Shown: positions 49,147-59,307 of the stretch, piece after piece | Numbering within the stretch: position 1 is the first letter of the stretch | How the letters are laid out: the number at the start of each line of letters is the position of its first letter | From: an uncultured Pelagibacteraceae bacterium | GTDB taxonomy: Bacteria; Pseudomonadota; Alphaproteobacteria; Pelagibacterales; Pelagibacteraceae | Direction of reading: 5' to 3' | Length of the DNA stretch: 64,000 nucleotides | Assembly (NCBI GenBank): GCA_902540235.1 | Contig: CACBLI010000005.1 | Coordinates: forward strand, 1 to 64,000 | Notes under the pieces: model-generated | What the model was told of the DNA's origin: nothing | Database searches by the model: none | Seen by the model: the letters and a program-made list of their open reading frames with translations, nothing else | Translations under genes and position numbers: made by a program

Positions 49147-49797
49147 ATGGGTTCAGACCTTAATATTACAAAACATTTACAAGATTATATTTTAAAGAAT
49201 GGTTTAAAATTACATCCAATTCAAAAAGAAATAATAGATTACAACCTATCACTTGGTGATTCAAAAAGAATGCAAATATCTATTTCTCAATGTCAATTTC
49301 TACATCTGATTATTAAGGTTTCTAAAATTAAAAAAGTCCTAGAGATAGGAACTTTTACAGGTTTAAGTACATTATCCATGGCATTAGCATTACCAGATGA
49401 GGGCAGTATAATTGCATTAGATAAAAATGCGGAAACAACCAAAGTTGCACAAAGCTTTTTTAAAAAGGCTAATCAAGATCATAAGATTAAAACAATGATT
49501 AAACCAGCATTAGAAACTTTAATGAGTATCAGAAATGAAAAATTTGACTTAGTTTTTATTGATGCAGATAAAATGAATTATAAAAAATATTATGAAATTT
49601 CTTTAGATTTATTGAATAAAGAGGGTTTAGTGATAATCGATAATGTATTATGGCATGGAGAAGTAGTTAACAAAGATATAAATGACAAAATTACAAAAAG
49701 TATTAGAGATTTGAATGATTTTATCTCTAAGGATAAGAGAATTGAAAAAGTCATGATACCTTTTGGTGATGGAATGACTGTTTGTAGGAAGATTTAA
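49147..49797 (+). CDS. O-methyltransferase, caffeoyl-CoA/catechol type
   Basis: S-adenosylmethionine-dependent methyltransferase; the substrate is not known. 216 residues with motif I VLEIGTFTGLSTLSMA near 60-75, the acidic ribose-binding region IIALDKNAE, FDLVFIDADKMNY with metal-binding Asp residues, and IIDNVLWHGEVVN. These fit the metal-dependent O-methyltransferase 3 family, which also includes the tRNA enzyme TrmR, so a tRNA substrate is a real alternative. It lies between gatB and trhO, both translation-related, and shares one base with the latter. Confidence 0.85.
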   Translation: MGSDLNITKHLQDYILKNGLKLHPIQKEIIDYNLSLGDSKRMQISISQCQFLHLIIKVSKIKKVLEIGTFTGLSTLSMALALPDEGSIIALDKNAETTKVAQSFFKKANQDHKIKTMIKPALETLMSIRNEKFDLVFIDADKMNYKKYYEISLDLLNKEGLVIIDNVLWHGEVVNKDINDKITKSIRDLNDFISKDKRIEKVMIPFGDGMTVCRKI

Positions 49798-50705
49798 TGT
49801 TCACTGTATTTGGCTTTTATAAATTTCAAAAAATAAATGATTTAAAAAAAAATCAAAAAATATTGATTAATCTCTTGACTAATAAAAACATAAATGGATC
49901 AATTATTATATCCAAAGAGGGATTAAATGGATCTATATGTGGAATTAATAAAGATATTAGAACCACAATTATTAGATTAAAAAAAATCTTGAGTATTAAA
50001 AAATTTGATAATTTTAATGATTCAAAAAGTATCTTTAAACCTTTTCACAAACCAAAAGTAAAAATTAAAAAAGAAGTTGTTCCTATGGATCTTAAAATAT
50101 CCAATAGGATGAAAAAAAAGAATACTTATATTGAACCAATAAAATGGAATAAATTAATAAAAAAAAAGAAAATCTTATTATTAGATGCAAGAAAACCTTT
50201 TGAATATAAAGTTGGATCTTTCAAAAAATCGGTAAATCCAAATATAGGTAATTTTAGAAATTTCCCAAAATACCTTAAAAAGTTAAAAAAAGACCAACCA
50301 ATAGCAATGTTTTGTACTGGTGGAATTAGGTGTGAAAAGGCCTCTATATTTTTAGAAAAAAAAGGTTTTAAAAATATTTATCAATTAAAAGGCGGAATTT
50401 TGAATTATTTAAAAAAAATCAAACAAAAAAATAGCCTATGGCAAGGAGAATGCTTTGTATTTGACAACAGAGTAAGTTTAAAACATGGATTGGTACAAGG
50501 AACCTATTCAATTTGTGGTGGATGTAGACAGCCAATTTCAATTAAAGATAAAAAATCAAAAAGATATGAGGAGGGTGTAACTTGCCCTAATTGTTTTGAT
50601 AAACTCTCAAAAAATCAAAAATCTCGTTTTAGAATGAGACAAAGTCAGATATACAAGGCAAAGCTATCTGGAAAAAAATATAATTTTCAAAAAGAGTTTA
50701 ACTAA
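49797..50705 (+). CDS. trhO: tRNA uridine(34) hydroxylase, rhodanese-like (TrhO/YceA)
   Basis: Oxygen-dependent hydroxylation of wobble uridine 34 in certain tRNAs. 302 residues: an N-terminal acylphosphatase-like domain (about 1-95), a rhodanese domain (about 112-215) with the active-site Cys173 in CTGGIRCEK, and C-terminal Cys pairs (CGGC and CPNC) typical of the UPF0176 family. It begins in the stop of the O-methyltransferase gene, suggesting shared function in translation. Confidence 0.9.
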   Translation: MFTVFGFYKFQKINDLKKNQKILINLLTNKNINGSIIISKEGLNGSICGINKDIRTTIIRLKKILSIKKFDNFNDSKSIFKPFHKPKVKIKKEVVPMDLKISNRMKKKNTYIEPIKWNKLIKKKKILLLDARKPFEYKVGSFKKSVNPNIGNFRNFPKYLKKLKKDQPIAMFCTGGIRCEKASIFLEKKGFKNIYQLKGGILNYLKKIKQKNSLWQGECFVFDNRVSLKHGLVQGTYSICGGCRQPISIKDKKSKRYEEGVTCPNCFDKLSKNQKSRFRMRQSQIYKAKLSGKKYNFQKEFN

Positions 50706-50713
50706 GGATTTAT

Positions 50714-52084
50714 TTGTCACAATCTCTCAAATTAACTAAAGATCCGATATGGTTTTTGTTAAGGAAAGTAACTGTTCCTGCAAGTGTTGGTTCATTATTT
50801 CAAACCTTTTATAATTTAGTAGATACTTGGTTTGCTGGCAAAATATCTGCTGAAGCGATAGCAGCAATTGCAAAATCTTTTCCAATTTACTTTACTATTA
50901 TTGCTATAGGTGTGGGATTAACTGCAGGTACTAATACCTTAATTGGTAATAACATAGGTTCAAAAAACACAAAGAAAGCATCATTGTTTATTGCTCAATC
51001 ATTAATATTTGCAATTTTTTTATCTGTTTTAGTAACTTTTTTTGGATTAAATGTTTCAGATTTTTTGCTTTCTTTAATGGGATCAGATCAAGAGGGAATT
51101 ACTTTAACAAGAAAATATTTAGATATAATTTTTTATGGAACAATAATTGTTTTGATACAAATTTCTTTGAATGGAACTTTAAATGCACAGGGAGACACAA
51201 AAAGTTATAGGAATGTTTTAATTTTTAGTTTCTTTTTAAATGTTTTCCTCAACCCGTTATTTATTTTTGGCTATGGTTTTATTCCAGCATTTGGTATTTC
51301 TGGAATTGCTATAGCGACTGTAGTAGCGCAATTTATTGGTCTCCTATATTTGGCTTATAAAGTTTATTGTTGTGAGTTAAAGAAATATTTAAAACTAGAA
51401 TGTTTTTTTCCAAAATTTAATCTTTTAGCAGAACTTGTTTATCAAACTATCCCAGTAATGTTCAGTATGTTGTTGATTGGTGTTGGAATATTTAATATTC
51501 TTTACTTCATTGGACAGTTTGGTGATTTAGCAACAGCTGGCTATGGCGCTGCTTTAAGAATTGAGCAAGTTTTTCTTTTGCCAGTAATAGGATTAAATAC
51601 TGCAGTTTTGTCTATAGGTGGACAAAACTTTGGAGCAAAAAATTATGATCGTTTAAGAGAGTTGTATAAAAAAGCACTGCTATTTGGGTCTTCTTTTATG
51701 ATTTTTGCAGGAATAATAATTTTTTTTGGTGCAGAATTTTTAGTTTCATTATTCACAGATAATTTAGAGGCAATTAAGCATGGTGCTATTTACTTAAAAG
51801 TTGCAGCCTTAATAGGACCCATTTATCCTGTATTTTTTATTACAACTGCAGTTTTTCAAGCAGTCAAAAAACCTCTTTATAGTTTGTATTTAAGTATATT
51901 AAGATTAACAGCTCTTCCGTTTCTATGTTTATGGTATGTAATCAACATAAAAGGGGGAGACTACAACGATATATTTTATACTATTTTAGTTACAAACTGG
52001 ATCATGGGAATTGCAGTCTTGTTATTTATTGGGTATTTCTTGAATAATGTTTTTAAACAAAATAAAAATTTTTTATCAACTTAG
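50714..52084 (+). CDS. MATE-family efflux transporter
   Basis: Cation/drug antiporter of the inner membrane. 456 residues with about 12 membrane segments in two bundles; signature VPASVGSLFQTFYNLVDTWF near the N-terminus. The TTG start at 50714 is chosen because AAGGA lies five bases upstream and the first helix needs these residues; no ATG fits. The substrate cannot be inferred. The 3' end overlaps the nuclease-like gene by 38 bases. Confidence 0.9.
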   Translation: MSQSLKLTKDPIWFLLRKVTVPASVGSLFQTFYNLVDTWFAGKISAEAIAAIAKSFPIYFTIIAIGVGLTAGTNTLIGNNIGSKNTKKASLFIAQSLIFAIFLSVLVTFFGLNVSDFLLSLMGSDQEGITLTRKYLDIIFYGTIIVLIQISLNGTLNAQGDTKSYRNVLIFSFFLNVFLNPLFIFGYGFIPAFGISGIAIATVVAQFIGLLYLAYKVYCCELKKYLKLECFFPKFNLLAELVYQTIPVMFSMLLIGVGIFNILYFIGQFGDLATAGYGAALRIEQVFLLPVIGLNTAVLSIGGQNFGAKNYDRLRELYKKALLFGSSFMIFAGIIIFFGAEFLVSLFTDNLEAIKHGAIYLKVAALIGPIYPVFFITTAVFQAVKKPLYSLYLSILRLTALPFLCLWYVINIKGGDYNDIFYTILVTNWIMGIAVLLFIGYFLNNVFKQNKNFLST

Positions 52085-52574
52085 TATTTTATTTATAATT
52101 TTTTTTATATTCTGTATTCATTTAAAATCTCAAGAGATTGAGAGTATAATAGGTATAGCTAAAGTCATAGATGGAGATACAATCAAAATAGATTCTAAAA
52201 AAATAAGACTTTTTGGAATAGATGCACCAGAACAAAAACAATTTTGTAAAAAAACATTTTTGTCAATATCATCAATCTCATTTAAAAAAGATTATCCTTG
52301 TGGTGAAATATCAACTAATTTTTTAAAAAAAAAAATCGATAATAAAATTATTAACTGTAAATCTATAGGTATAGATCGATATAAAAGACACATAGCTGAG
52401 TGTTTTAAAGGAAAAAAAAATTTAAATGCTTTTATGGTTGAAAATGGCCAAGCTGTTGCTTATAGAAAATATTCTCCAAAATTTATTTCACACGAAAATA
52501 ACGCAAAAAAAGAAAAAATTGGATTATGGGCTGGAACTTTCGAAATGCCTTGGGTGTATAGAAAAAAAAATTAA
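52047..52574 (+). CDS. Secreted thermonuclease (SNase)-like protein
   Basis: Probably a calcium-dependent nuclease. 175 residues: a hydrophobic signal segment at about 10-26, then the staphylococcal nuclease fold with KVIDGDTIKI near 42-51, IRLFGIDAPEQKQFC near 56-70 and the basic IDRYKRHIAECF. The Arg, Glu and Asp residues of the family active site appear present. Export suggests scavenging of DNA or RNA, or a role in the periplasm. The start lies inside the MATE gene; the stop overlaps the convergent permease by four bases. Confidence 0.85.
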   Translation: MFLNKIKIFYQLSILFIIFFIFCIHLKSQEIESIIGIAKVIDGDTIKIDSKKIRLFGIDAPEQKQFCKKTFLSISSISFKKDYPCGEISTNFLKKKIDNKIINCKSIGIDRYKRHIAECFKGKKNLNAFMVENGQAVAYRKYSPKFISHENNAKKEKIGLWAGTFEMPWVYRKKN

Positions 52575-53302
52575 TCTTTTTGTAATTTTTTTTCTAATTT
52601 TCTGACTAAATATGAAACAATCAAAATTAAGATTAAATATTCTAAGATTAAAAAAGTGTATATTTCTAGTGGTCGATAAGTCGTTACAACAAGTTCGTTA
52701 GCTTTTCTTGTTAAATCTCCTATTCCAATGATAGATACTAATGACGACATTTTGAGAACATATACAAATTGATTTCCAATAGCAGGTAAAATATTTTTGA
52801 TAGCTTGAGGAAGTATTACTAATTTCAATTTTCTAAAAAAACTCAAACCTAAAGAACTTCCAGCCTCCCATTGTGATTTTTTAATTGAATTAATACCTGC
52901 TCTAAAAATTTCTGCTTGAAAAGCACTTTCACTAATTGATAAAGCTATAATTCCTGAAACGAAAGGGCTAAAACTAATTCCAGTCATTATAGGTAAACCA
53001 TAATAAATCCATAAAATTAAAACTAATAATGGAATAGCTCTTACTATCTCAACATAACCAATGTTCAAATATGTAAGAAATTTGTTTTTTGCTAATGAAG
53101 GAATTGCCACTAAAAGTCCTAAAAAAATAGAAATGATTATTGAAATTGATGAGATAAAAATTGTTGTAGTTAATCCACTTAATAAAAATTTTAGATTTGT
53201 AAGACCCTCAATGTTATTAGGAGATAAAATTAACCAATTTAACTCATTTCTACTACATGAGCTTAGAAGTAAAATTAAAAGTAAAAAAAATAAATTTCTC
53301 AC
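52571..53302 (-). CDS. Amino-acid-type ABC transporter permease with lipobox-like N-terminus
   Basis: Inner-membrane permease of the polar amino acid uptake family (HisM/GlnP type). 243 residues with about five membrane segments and the EAA loop QWEAGSSLGLSFFRKLKLVI near 140-160, where the ATPase docks. Unusually, residues 1-16 look like a lipoprotein signal peptide (MRNLFFLLLILLLSSC, with LSSC as lipobox) before the transport domain starts at about 37. It follows the binding-protein gene by 40 bases. No ATPase gene is found nearby. Confidence 0.88.
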   Translation of the reverse strand: MRNLFFLLLILLLSSCSRNELNWLILSPNNIEGLTNLKFLLSGLTTTIFISSISIIISIFLGLLVAIPSLAKNKFLTYLNIGYVEIVRAIPLLVLILWIYYGLPIMTGISFSPFVSGIIALSISESAFQAEIFRAGINSIKKSQWEAGSSLGLSFFRKLKLVILPQAIKNILPAIGNQFVYVLKMSSLVSIIGIGDLTRKANELVVTTYRPLEIYTFLILEYLILILIVSYLVRKLEKKLQKD

Positions 53303-53342
53303 TTTTAAAATTATAAAGAAATAAAAACTAATTACTAATTGA

Positions 53343-54110
53343 TTATAAGCTTTTTAGATTATATTTGGCTAGCAAACGAGTAAAGAAGCCCGAGGATTTT
53401 TTCTTTTTAATCCATTCATTTACATAGCTATTCCATTTATCATCGCCTTTAGGAACCATCATTGCTAAAAAGGCTGGATTTTTTTCTCCATCTGGCACTA
53501 TTGCTAATTGTGGATATTTTATTACTAACTTATTTGCTTCAGTAGAGCTTGTAATATTTCCATCAGCTCTACCTGCTAAAACTTCTTGAAAATCTCTTGC
53601 AGGAGCCTCAACAGAGTTTAATTTAGATTTAGGAAAGAATTCTTTTGCTTTTTCTTCTTGAGATGTGCCAAGCGTTGTTGCTATCGTTACACCTTTGTTA
53701 TTAAGAGAACTCCAAGTGGGAAACTTTTTCAAATTTTTTTTAAGTACAAGTGGAACTGTTCCATATTTGTAATAAGTATCTGTAAACCCTGCTACCTCAG
53801 CTCTCTTAGGAGTCTTAGTTACACTCGTTGAAATATCGTATCTTGATGAAGTTATACCTGAGACAATGGTTTTCCATTCTGCTGGAACAAATTCAATTTT
53901 TACACCCATATCTTTAGCTAATTCGTTCATTACATCAATATCAAAACCTTTGTATTTATTTGTTGCTGGATCTTTGACTGTCATAGGATCCCAATCTCCA
54001 GTAGTTCCAACTTTTAATACTCCAGAAGATTTGATTTTGTCTAAATTTGACTCTGCATTAAGAGAAAATGGTAAAAGAACGAATAATAATAAGGCAAATA
54101 TTTTTTTCAT
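53343..54110 (-). CDS. Periplasmic amino-acid-type substrate-binding protein (family 3)
   Basis: Solute-binding protein of an ABC importer. 255 residues from the start at 54110; residues 1-18 are a signal peptide ([19 protein letters not shown]). The upstream in-frame codons overlap soxG and lack a signal-like context. [10 protein letters not shown] and [18 protein letters not shown] are typical of family 3. Similarity to cyclohexadienyl dehydratase-type members is possible, but the adjacent permease favours transport. It follows soxG by 34 bases on the same strand, so uptake of sarcosine, glycine or another amino acid is a reasonable guess, not a demonstrated role. Confidence 0.88.
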   Translation of the reverse strand: MKKIFALLLFVLLPFSLNAESNLDKIKSSGVLKVGTTGDWDPMTVKDPATNKYKGFDIDVMNELAKDMGVKIEFVPAEWKTIVSGITSSRYDISTSVTKTPKRAEVAGFTDTYYKYGTVPLVLKKNLKKFPTWSSLNNKGVTIATTLGTSQEEKAKEFFPKSKLNSVEAPARDFQEVLAGRADGNITSSTEANKLVIKYPQLAIVPDGEKNPAFLAMMVPKGDDKWNSYVNEWIKKKKSSGFFTRLLAKYNLKSL

Positions 54111-54144
54111 AATTACTAATAGCTGATTTAGAAAAAAATTGTGT

Positions 54145-54708
54145 CTATAATCTTGACGCACTGTCATTTATCCAAGAAAATAAATGCTGTGCAAATGAGC
54201 GTCTAACAAATAGATTAACGTCACTCTCATTTTGATTATGAATAATTACGTCAATTTTAGCTAGAATTGTCTGTGTAACTGATCCTCTTTTTTTTCTAAA
54301 TTCGTTAAAATTGAATGGGCAGCCACTTTCAAACAAATTATATACTTTATCACCTTTTAAATTTATTAATATAAATTGGTCTGAAACATCGGTTATAGCT
54401 CCAAGATTAAGCTTGGAGATATTTTTATAAAGTAATTTTTCAATTTCATACTCGTTAGTATCATTTCTGACAGTTATATTAGAGTAAACCATCCATTCAT
54501 CGGGACTTAACCATAAAGCCGTTAGATCTTCACCTTGTGTGGAAGTGTTAGGTTTTGTAGGTAAAAGCATATTTAAAGATTTTCCAATAGTTGAAAAAAA
54601 TTCTCTTTTTTTCCCTCTTATGATTAACTTGATTGTGGGTTGTACCTCTTTTATTTGAAGATCTTGATATGATTTTTCATCAGACAAAGCTCTATTATAA
54701 TTAAGCAT
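54145..54708 (-). CDS. soxG: Sarcosine oxidase gamma subunit
   Basis: Smallest structural partner of the alpha subunit in heterotetrameric sarcosine oxidase. 187 residues, with the family pattern [12 protein letters not shown] near 64-75, [17 protein letters not shown] near 100-116 and the C-terminal [13 protein letters not shown]. The start overlaps the end of soxA by eight bases. The order B-D-A-G matches known soxBDAG operons. Confidence 0.9.
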   Translation of the reverse strand: MLNYNRALSDEKSYQDLQIKEVQPTIKLIIRGKKREFFSTIGKSLNMLLPTKPNTSTQGEDLTALWLSPDEWMVYSNITVRNDTNEYEIEKLLYKNISKLNLGAITDVSDQFILINLKGDKVYNLFESGCPFNFNEFRKKRGSVTQTILAKIDVIIHNQNESDVNLFVRRSFAQHLFSWINDSASRL

Positions 54709-57706
54709 TTAATCTTTTATTCTCCTTATCTAAAAAAACAGGATCTGTGACTGTTACATTAATTTTTTTGTTTTCCATTGGAATAATTAATTTTTGTCCA
54801 AGCATATTTTTACCGCCTTTCACAACACCAAGAGCTATGGATTTTTTTAGGTTAGGACTAAAATAGCTTGAAGTAACATGACCTAACATTTCAATTGGTG
54901 ATTTATTTATATCAGACACTATCTGTGAACCTTCTTCTAAAATTTCGTTTGGGTTATCGGTTAATAAACCAACTAATTGTTTTCTATCCTCCCTAATTGT
55001 ATCAGATCTGTACAATGACCTTTTACCAATAAAATCATATTTCTTTTTACTTACTATCCAATCCATTTGTAAATCAATAGGAGTCATTGTTGCATCTGTA
55101 TCTTGACCAACAATTATGAAACCTTTTTCTGCTCTCAGCAAATGCATAGTTTCAGTACCGTAAGGTGTAATATTATAATTTTTTCCAACCTCCATACATT
55201 TTTCCCAAACAGATTTTCCAAAATTAGCTTGAACATTGATTTCATAGCTTTGTTCACCAGTAAAACTTATTCGCATTATTCTACAATGTATTTTTCCTAT
55301 CTTCGTTTTTTTAAACGACATGTGCGGAAAATTTTTATCTGAGAGATCGAGACTAGGAAATATCTCAGAAATAATTTTTTTACTATTAGGCCCGCAAACA
55401 CTTATGGTTGCTAAGTGATCTGTTACTGAAGTTAAATATACATCGAGCTCAGGCCATTCTGTTTGTAAGTAATCTTCTAACTTTCCTAAAACATTTGCAG
55501 CTCCTCCGGTGGTAGTTGTCATTAAATAGTGATTTTCACCTAAACGTGTAGTGACACCATCATCATAAACCATACCATCTTCGTTAAGCATTAAACCATA
55601 TCTACATTTGCCAATTTGGAGTTTTGACCAGGCATTCGTATAAATACGGTTGAGAAATTCTGATGCATCAGCACCTTGAATATCAATTTTACCAAGGGTT
55701 GATGCATCTAATATTCCAGCACTTTCTCTAGCAGCCTTACTTTCTCTTTGAACCGCTTGAAACATATTCTCATTATTTTTAGGATAATACCAAGCTCTTT
55801 TCCATTGACCCACATTCTCAAATTTTGCTCTGTTTTTTACATGCCATTCGTGAATTGGTGTTTTTCTATAAGCATCAAAATATTCACCAACATTTCTTCC
55901 CACAATTGTTCCAAAAGTAAGTGGAGTATATGGAGGTCTAAAAGTTGTTGTTCCAAGTTCACCCATTTTAGCCTCTGAGGTTTCAGAAATTATACCCAAA
56001 GCATGCATATTACCTAATTTACCTTGATCTGTTCCCATCCCAGTCGTCGTATATCTTTTTACATGTTCAATTGATTTAAAACCCTCTCTTAAGGCTAATT
56101 TAATATCTTTGGCAGTAGCATCATTTTGATAATCGACGAATGAATTTGTTTTTCCCAAAACTTTATCAGAAGGAAGAAGCCATATATTTCTTTTAGAGTT
56201 ATTGTGTGAGGATAAAACATCGAAATTTTCATACACATTATTTTTAATATTGAGAAAATCTTTTAAAGATTTAGGAACATTCACCAAAATAGAGTCTAGA
56301 GTTAAATCGCCATTACATGCACCTACGCTTATTTGATCTGAAGGGTAAATATTAGGGATAAAAACTTGGTCTTCATCTCTAAATTTAAGCTTTCCTCCTG
56401 ATTGAGTAAATAAATGAACGGCTGGTGTCCATCCACCTGAAATACCAAGACAATCACATGATAAATCAATTTTTGAGCCTATAACATTATGCCCATCTTT
56501 TGAAAGTTGCATAATAGAAATCTTATTAATTCTTTTATATCCATAGGTATTTACAATTGTATGACCTTTAAAAATTTTAATATTATTTTTTTCTACTTCA
56601 TAAATTAATTTTGAATCAACTTCTTCTCTATTGTCAACAATAGCCTCAACATTTATTCCTTTTTGAATTAAACTAATAGTAGTTTCATAAGCGCTGTCAT
56701 TATTTGTGAAAAAAATATTTTTTTTACCACAAGCAACACCAAATAAATCAGCATATTTTTTAATAGCAGAGGAAAGTAAAATTCCTGGACGATCGTTGTT
56801 GTCAAAAATAAGCGGTCTTTCAATAGATCCAGTGGCTGTAACAACTTTTTTTGCTCTTATTTTAAGTAGTTTATGTCTTGTTTTATTTTTTCTTCTTTCA
56901 ATCGGCAAATGATCAGTAAGGTTCTCTTTTGCTAATAAATAATTGTAGCCATGATAAGCTGCAACACTTGTTCTAGTTTTAATTTCTAAATTTTCAATTT
57001 TTTTTATTTCGTTAATTTCTTTTTCTAACCATGACCCTGAATTTTGATTATTAATTTTAAAATATTCTGAGTTTTGATATATGGTAGATCCACCAAGATA
57101 AGGTTTTTCATCAACAAGAAGTGTTTTAAATCCATTTTTAGCAGCTGTTTTAGCTGATATTATTCCTGAAATACCTGCACCAATAACCAAAACATCACAA
57201 TGTATATATCTGTGTTCATAAATATCTGGATCAGGTTTAGTTGGTGATTTTCCCAGTCCAGCAGACTTACGTATAAAGTACTCGTATTTTTCCCAAAAAC
57301 TAGCTGGCCACATAAATGTTTTGTAATAAAATCCAGCTGGTAGAAGAGGGGATAAAAAATTATTTATTCCTCCAATATCAAAATTTACACTCGGCCAGCA
57401 ATTTTGACTAGACGCCTCTAATCCTTCGTATATTTCAACTTCTGTAGCTCTAACATTTGGTTCAGTCCAAGGAGAATTATTGTGAAGTTGCACAATAGCA
57501 TTTGGCTCTTCTGAGCCAGCAGTCATAATTCCACGAGGCCTATGATATTTAAAACTTCTTCCCACAAGATGAATATCATTTGCTAGAAGTGCTGAAGCTA
57601 AGGTATCACCTTTAAAACCGTAATACAATTTCCCATTAAATTTAAAAGAAATTTTGTAAGTTTCATCAATATGCTTGCTTCTTTTTACTCTAAAGTTTTT
57701 TTTCAT
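54701..57706 (-). CDS. soxA: Sarcosine oxidase alpha subunit
   Basis: Carries the NAD site and the tetrahydrofolate domain, where the one-carbon unit from sarcosine is captured as methylene-tetrahydrofolate. 1001 residues: an N-terminal ferredoxin-like fold (about 15-95), a FAD/NAD(P) domain with VLVIGAGISG at 172-181, and a C-terminal GcvT-like aminomethyltransferase domain (about 600-990). Length agrees with the family. It follows soxD after seven bases. Confidence 0.95.
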   Translation of the reverse strand: MKKNFRVKRSKHIDETYKISFKFNGKLYYGFKGDTLASALLANDIHLVGRSFKYHRPRGIMTAGSEEPNAIVQLHNNSPWTEPNVRATEVEIYEGLEASSQNCWPSVNFDIGGINNFLSPLLPAGFYYKTFMWPASFWEKYEYFIRKSAGLGKSPTKPDPDIYEHRYIHCDVLVIGAGISGIISAKTAAKNGFKTLLVDEKPYLGGSTIYQNSEYFKINNQNSGSWLEKEINEIKKIENLEIKTRTSVAAYHGYNYLLAKENLTDHLPIERRKNKTRHKLLKIRAKKVVTATGSIERPLIFDNNDRPGILLSSAIKKYADLFGVACGKKNIFFTNNDSAYETTISLIQKGINVEAIVDNREEVDSKLIYEVEKNNIKIFKGHTIVNTYGYKRINKISIMQLSKDGHNVIGSKIDLSCDCLGISGGWTPAVHLFTQSGGKLKFRDEDQVFIPNIYPSDQISVGACNGDLTLDSILVNVPKSLKDFLNIKNNVYENFDVLSSHNNSKRNIWLLPSDKVLGKTNSFVDYQNDATAKDIKLALREGFKSIEHVKRYTTTGMGTDQGKLGNMHALGIISETSEAKMGELGTTTFRPPYTPLTFGTIVGRNVGEYFDAYRKTPIHEWHVKNRAKFENVGQWKRAWYYPKNNENMFQAVQRESKAARESAGILDASTLGKIDIQGADASEFLNRIYTNAWSKLQIGKCRYGLMLNEDGMVYDDGVTTRLGENHYLMTTTTGGAANVLGKLEDYLQTEWPELDVYLTSVTDHLATISVCGPNSKKIISEIFPSLDLSDKNFPHMSFKKTKIGKIHCRIMRISFTGEQSYEINVQANFGKSVWEKCMEVGKNYNITPYGTETMHLLRAEKGFIIVGQDTDATMTPIDLQMDWIVSKKKYDFIGKRSLYRSDTIREDRKQLVGLLTDNPNEILEEGSQIVSDINKSPIEMLGHVTSSYFSPNLKKSIALGVVKGGKNMLGQKLIIPMENKKINVTVTDPVFLDKENKRLNA

Positions 57707-57713
57707 ATTTTTT

Positions 57714-57986
57714 TTAAGTTGGTGGTTTTTCTCCCATCTTATACACAGCTTTTATTTGATCATTAGAAGTGTCTCTCACTACATTAAACCATTTTCTACA
57801 TCCATGAACATGATTCCATCTTTCAAATTGAACACCTTTAATATTTTTTCTCATAAATAAATACTCTGCCCACTCATCATCACTTAATTCTGTTGGTTGT
57901 TTAGGTCTTACTATATGTGCCTCACCACCAGCTTTAAATTCACTCTGCTCTCTATCTCCACAAAAAGGACAATTAATTAGAAACAT
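57714..57986 (-). CDS. soxD: Sarcosine oxidase delta subunit
   Basis: Zinc-binding small subunit of heterotetrameric sarcosine oxidase. 90 residues with Cys6 and Cys9 (CPFCGDR) and His59/Cys63 (HVHGC), the zinc ligand set of the family. The start shares one base with the soxB stop. Short length and position between soxB and soxA settle the call. Confidence 0.94.
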   Translation of the reverse strand: MFLINCPFCGDREQSEFKAGGEAHIVRPKQPTELSDDEWAEYLFMRKNIKGVQFERWNHVHGCRKWFNVVRDTSNDQIKAVYKMGEKPPT

Positions 57987-59239
57987 TAGTGTGCTACTGC
58001 TGCAGCACCATGTTCATCAACCAGATCACCACTTACAAATCTATTTAAGTTAAAAGCAGCATTAAGTTTATGTGGTTCATCATTGGCTATTGTGTGTGCA
58101 AATAAATCTCCAGAACCAGGTGTTGCTTTAAAACCACCAGTTCCCCAACCACAATTAAAATATAAACCTTTAACAGATGTTTTACTAATTATTGGACTTG
58201 CATCAGGGCAAATATCTACAATTCCTCCCCATTGTCTCAGCATTCTCATTCTGCTAAATATTGGGTATAATTCTAATATTGCATTTAAGGTTCCTTCTAC
58301 TATGTCGTGACTTCCTTTTTGAGAATAAGATACGTAATCATCTGTACCAGCGCCAATAACTAATTCACCTTTATCAGATTGACTAACGTAAGCGTGGACT
58401 GCATTAGACATTACAACAGTATCAATAATAGGTTTCACAGGTTCAGATACCAGCGCTTGCAATGGTTTACTTTCTAAAGGCAATCTTAAACCAGCCATAT
58501 TAGCTATCACACTTGAATGTCCAGCTGCAACTACACCTATCTTTTTTGTTTTTATAAATCCTTTAGTAGTATCTACTCCTTCGACTGTATCTCCATTTCT
58601 TTTGATTCCTTTAACTTCACAATTCTGAATTATATCTACACCCATTTCGTCCGCACCTCTTGCGTATCCCCATGCAACTGCATCATGTCTAGCTGTTCCA
58701 GCTCTCTTCTGTAAGGTACCTCCTAAAACTGGATAACGTATATCAGGAGAAGTGTTTATGATTGGACAAAACTTTTTTACCTCTTCAGTATTTAAATAAA
58801 CTGCATCTATACCATTCAATCTGTTAGCATGAGTTCTTCTTTTTAAGTCTCTTACATCTTGAAGATTATGAGCTAAATTCATCACCCCGCGTTGACTGAA
58901 CATAACGTTATAATTTAGTTCTTGTGATAAACCTTCCCAAATTTTTAAAGCATGATCATATAGACCAGCGCTTGCGTCCCAAAGATAGTTTGATCTTATA
59001 ATTGTAGTATTTCTTCCTGTATTTCCTCCACCAATCCATCCTTTTTCTAGGACGGCAATATTTTTAATATTGTGCTTTTTTGCCAAATAATATGCTGTAG
59101 CAAGACCATGTCCACCACCACCAATGATCAATATATCATATTCTTTTTTAGGCTCTGGATCACCCCAGGCTTTTGCCCAATTTTCATGATATGAAAAAGC
59201 ATTTTTAATAAGGGAAAAAATAGAATATTGATTTTTCAT
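57986..59239 (-). CDS. soxB: Sarcosine oxidase beta subunit
   Basis: Flavoprotein subunit that oxidises sarcosine to glycine, holding FAD and covalent FMN. 417 residues with the dinucleotide motif [18 protein letters not shown] near 36-53. His185 in [14 protein letters not shown] corresponds by position to the covalent flavin histidine of known beta subunits (family inference). First gene of the soxBDAG operon, with its own upstream gap to the divergent glycosyltransferase gene. No glyA or folD neighbour is present here. Confidence 0.95.
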   Translation of the reverse strand: MKNQYSIFSLIKNAFSYHENWAKAWGDPEPKKEYDILIIGGGGHGLATAYYLAKKHNIKNIAVLEKGWIGGGNTGRNTTIIRSNYLWDASAGLYDHALKIWEGLSQELNYNVMFSQRGVMNLAHNLQDVRDLKRRTHANRLNGIDAVYLNTEEVKKFCPIINTSPDIRYPVLGGTLQKRAGTARHDAVAWGYARGADEMGVDIIQNCEVKGIKRNGDTVEGVDTTKGFIKTKKIGVVAAGHSSVIANMAGLRLPLESKPLQALVSEPVKPIIDTVVMSNAVHAYVSQSDKGELVIGAGTDDYVSYSQKGSHDIVEGTLNAILELYPIFSRMRMLRQWGGIVDICPDASPIISKTSVKGLYFNCGWGTGGFKATPGSGDLFAHTIANDEPHKLNAAFNLNRFVSGDLVDEHGAAAVAH

Positions 59240-59248
59240 AATTTATTA

Positions 59249-59277
59249 GAATTAGAACATTAAATTTAATTTATCAA
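59249..59277 (-). promoter_or_regulatory. Possible promoter for the sox operon
   Basis: On the minus strand TTGATA (59277-59272) is followed after 17 bases by TAATTC (59254-59249). The -35 matches five of six positions; the -10 is poor. It is the only plausible pair in the 68-base divergent gap before soxB. Confidence 0.3.
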
Positions 59278-59307
59278 CTAATAAGTAATTTGTTAAAGTT
59301 ATAAAAT

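Noticed and set aside
59240-59307. Glycine riboswitch before the sarcosine oxidase operon
   Set aside because: The gap is 68 AT-rich bases with no G/C-rich paired elements, too short for a glycine aptamer.
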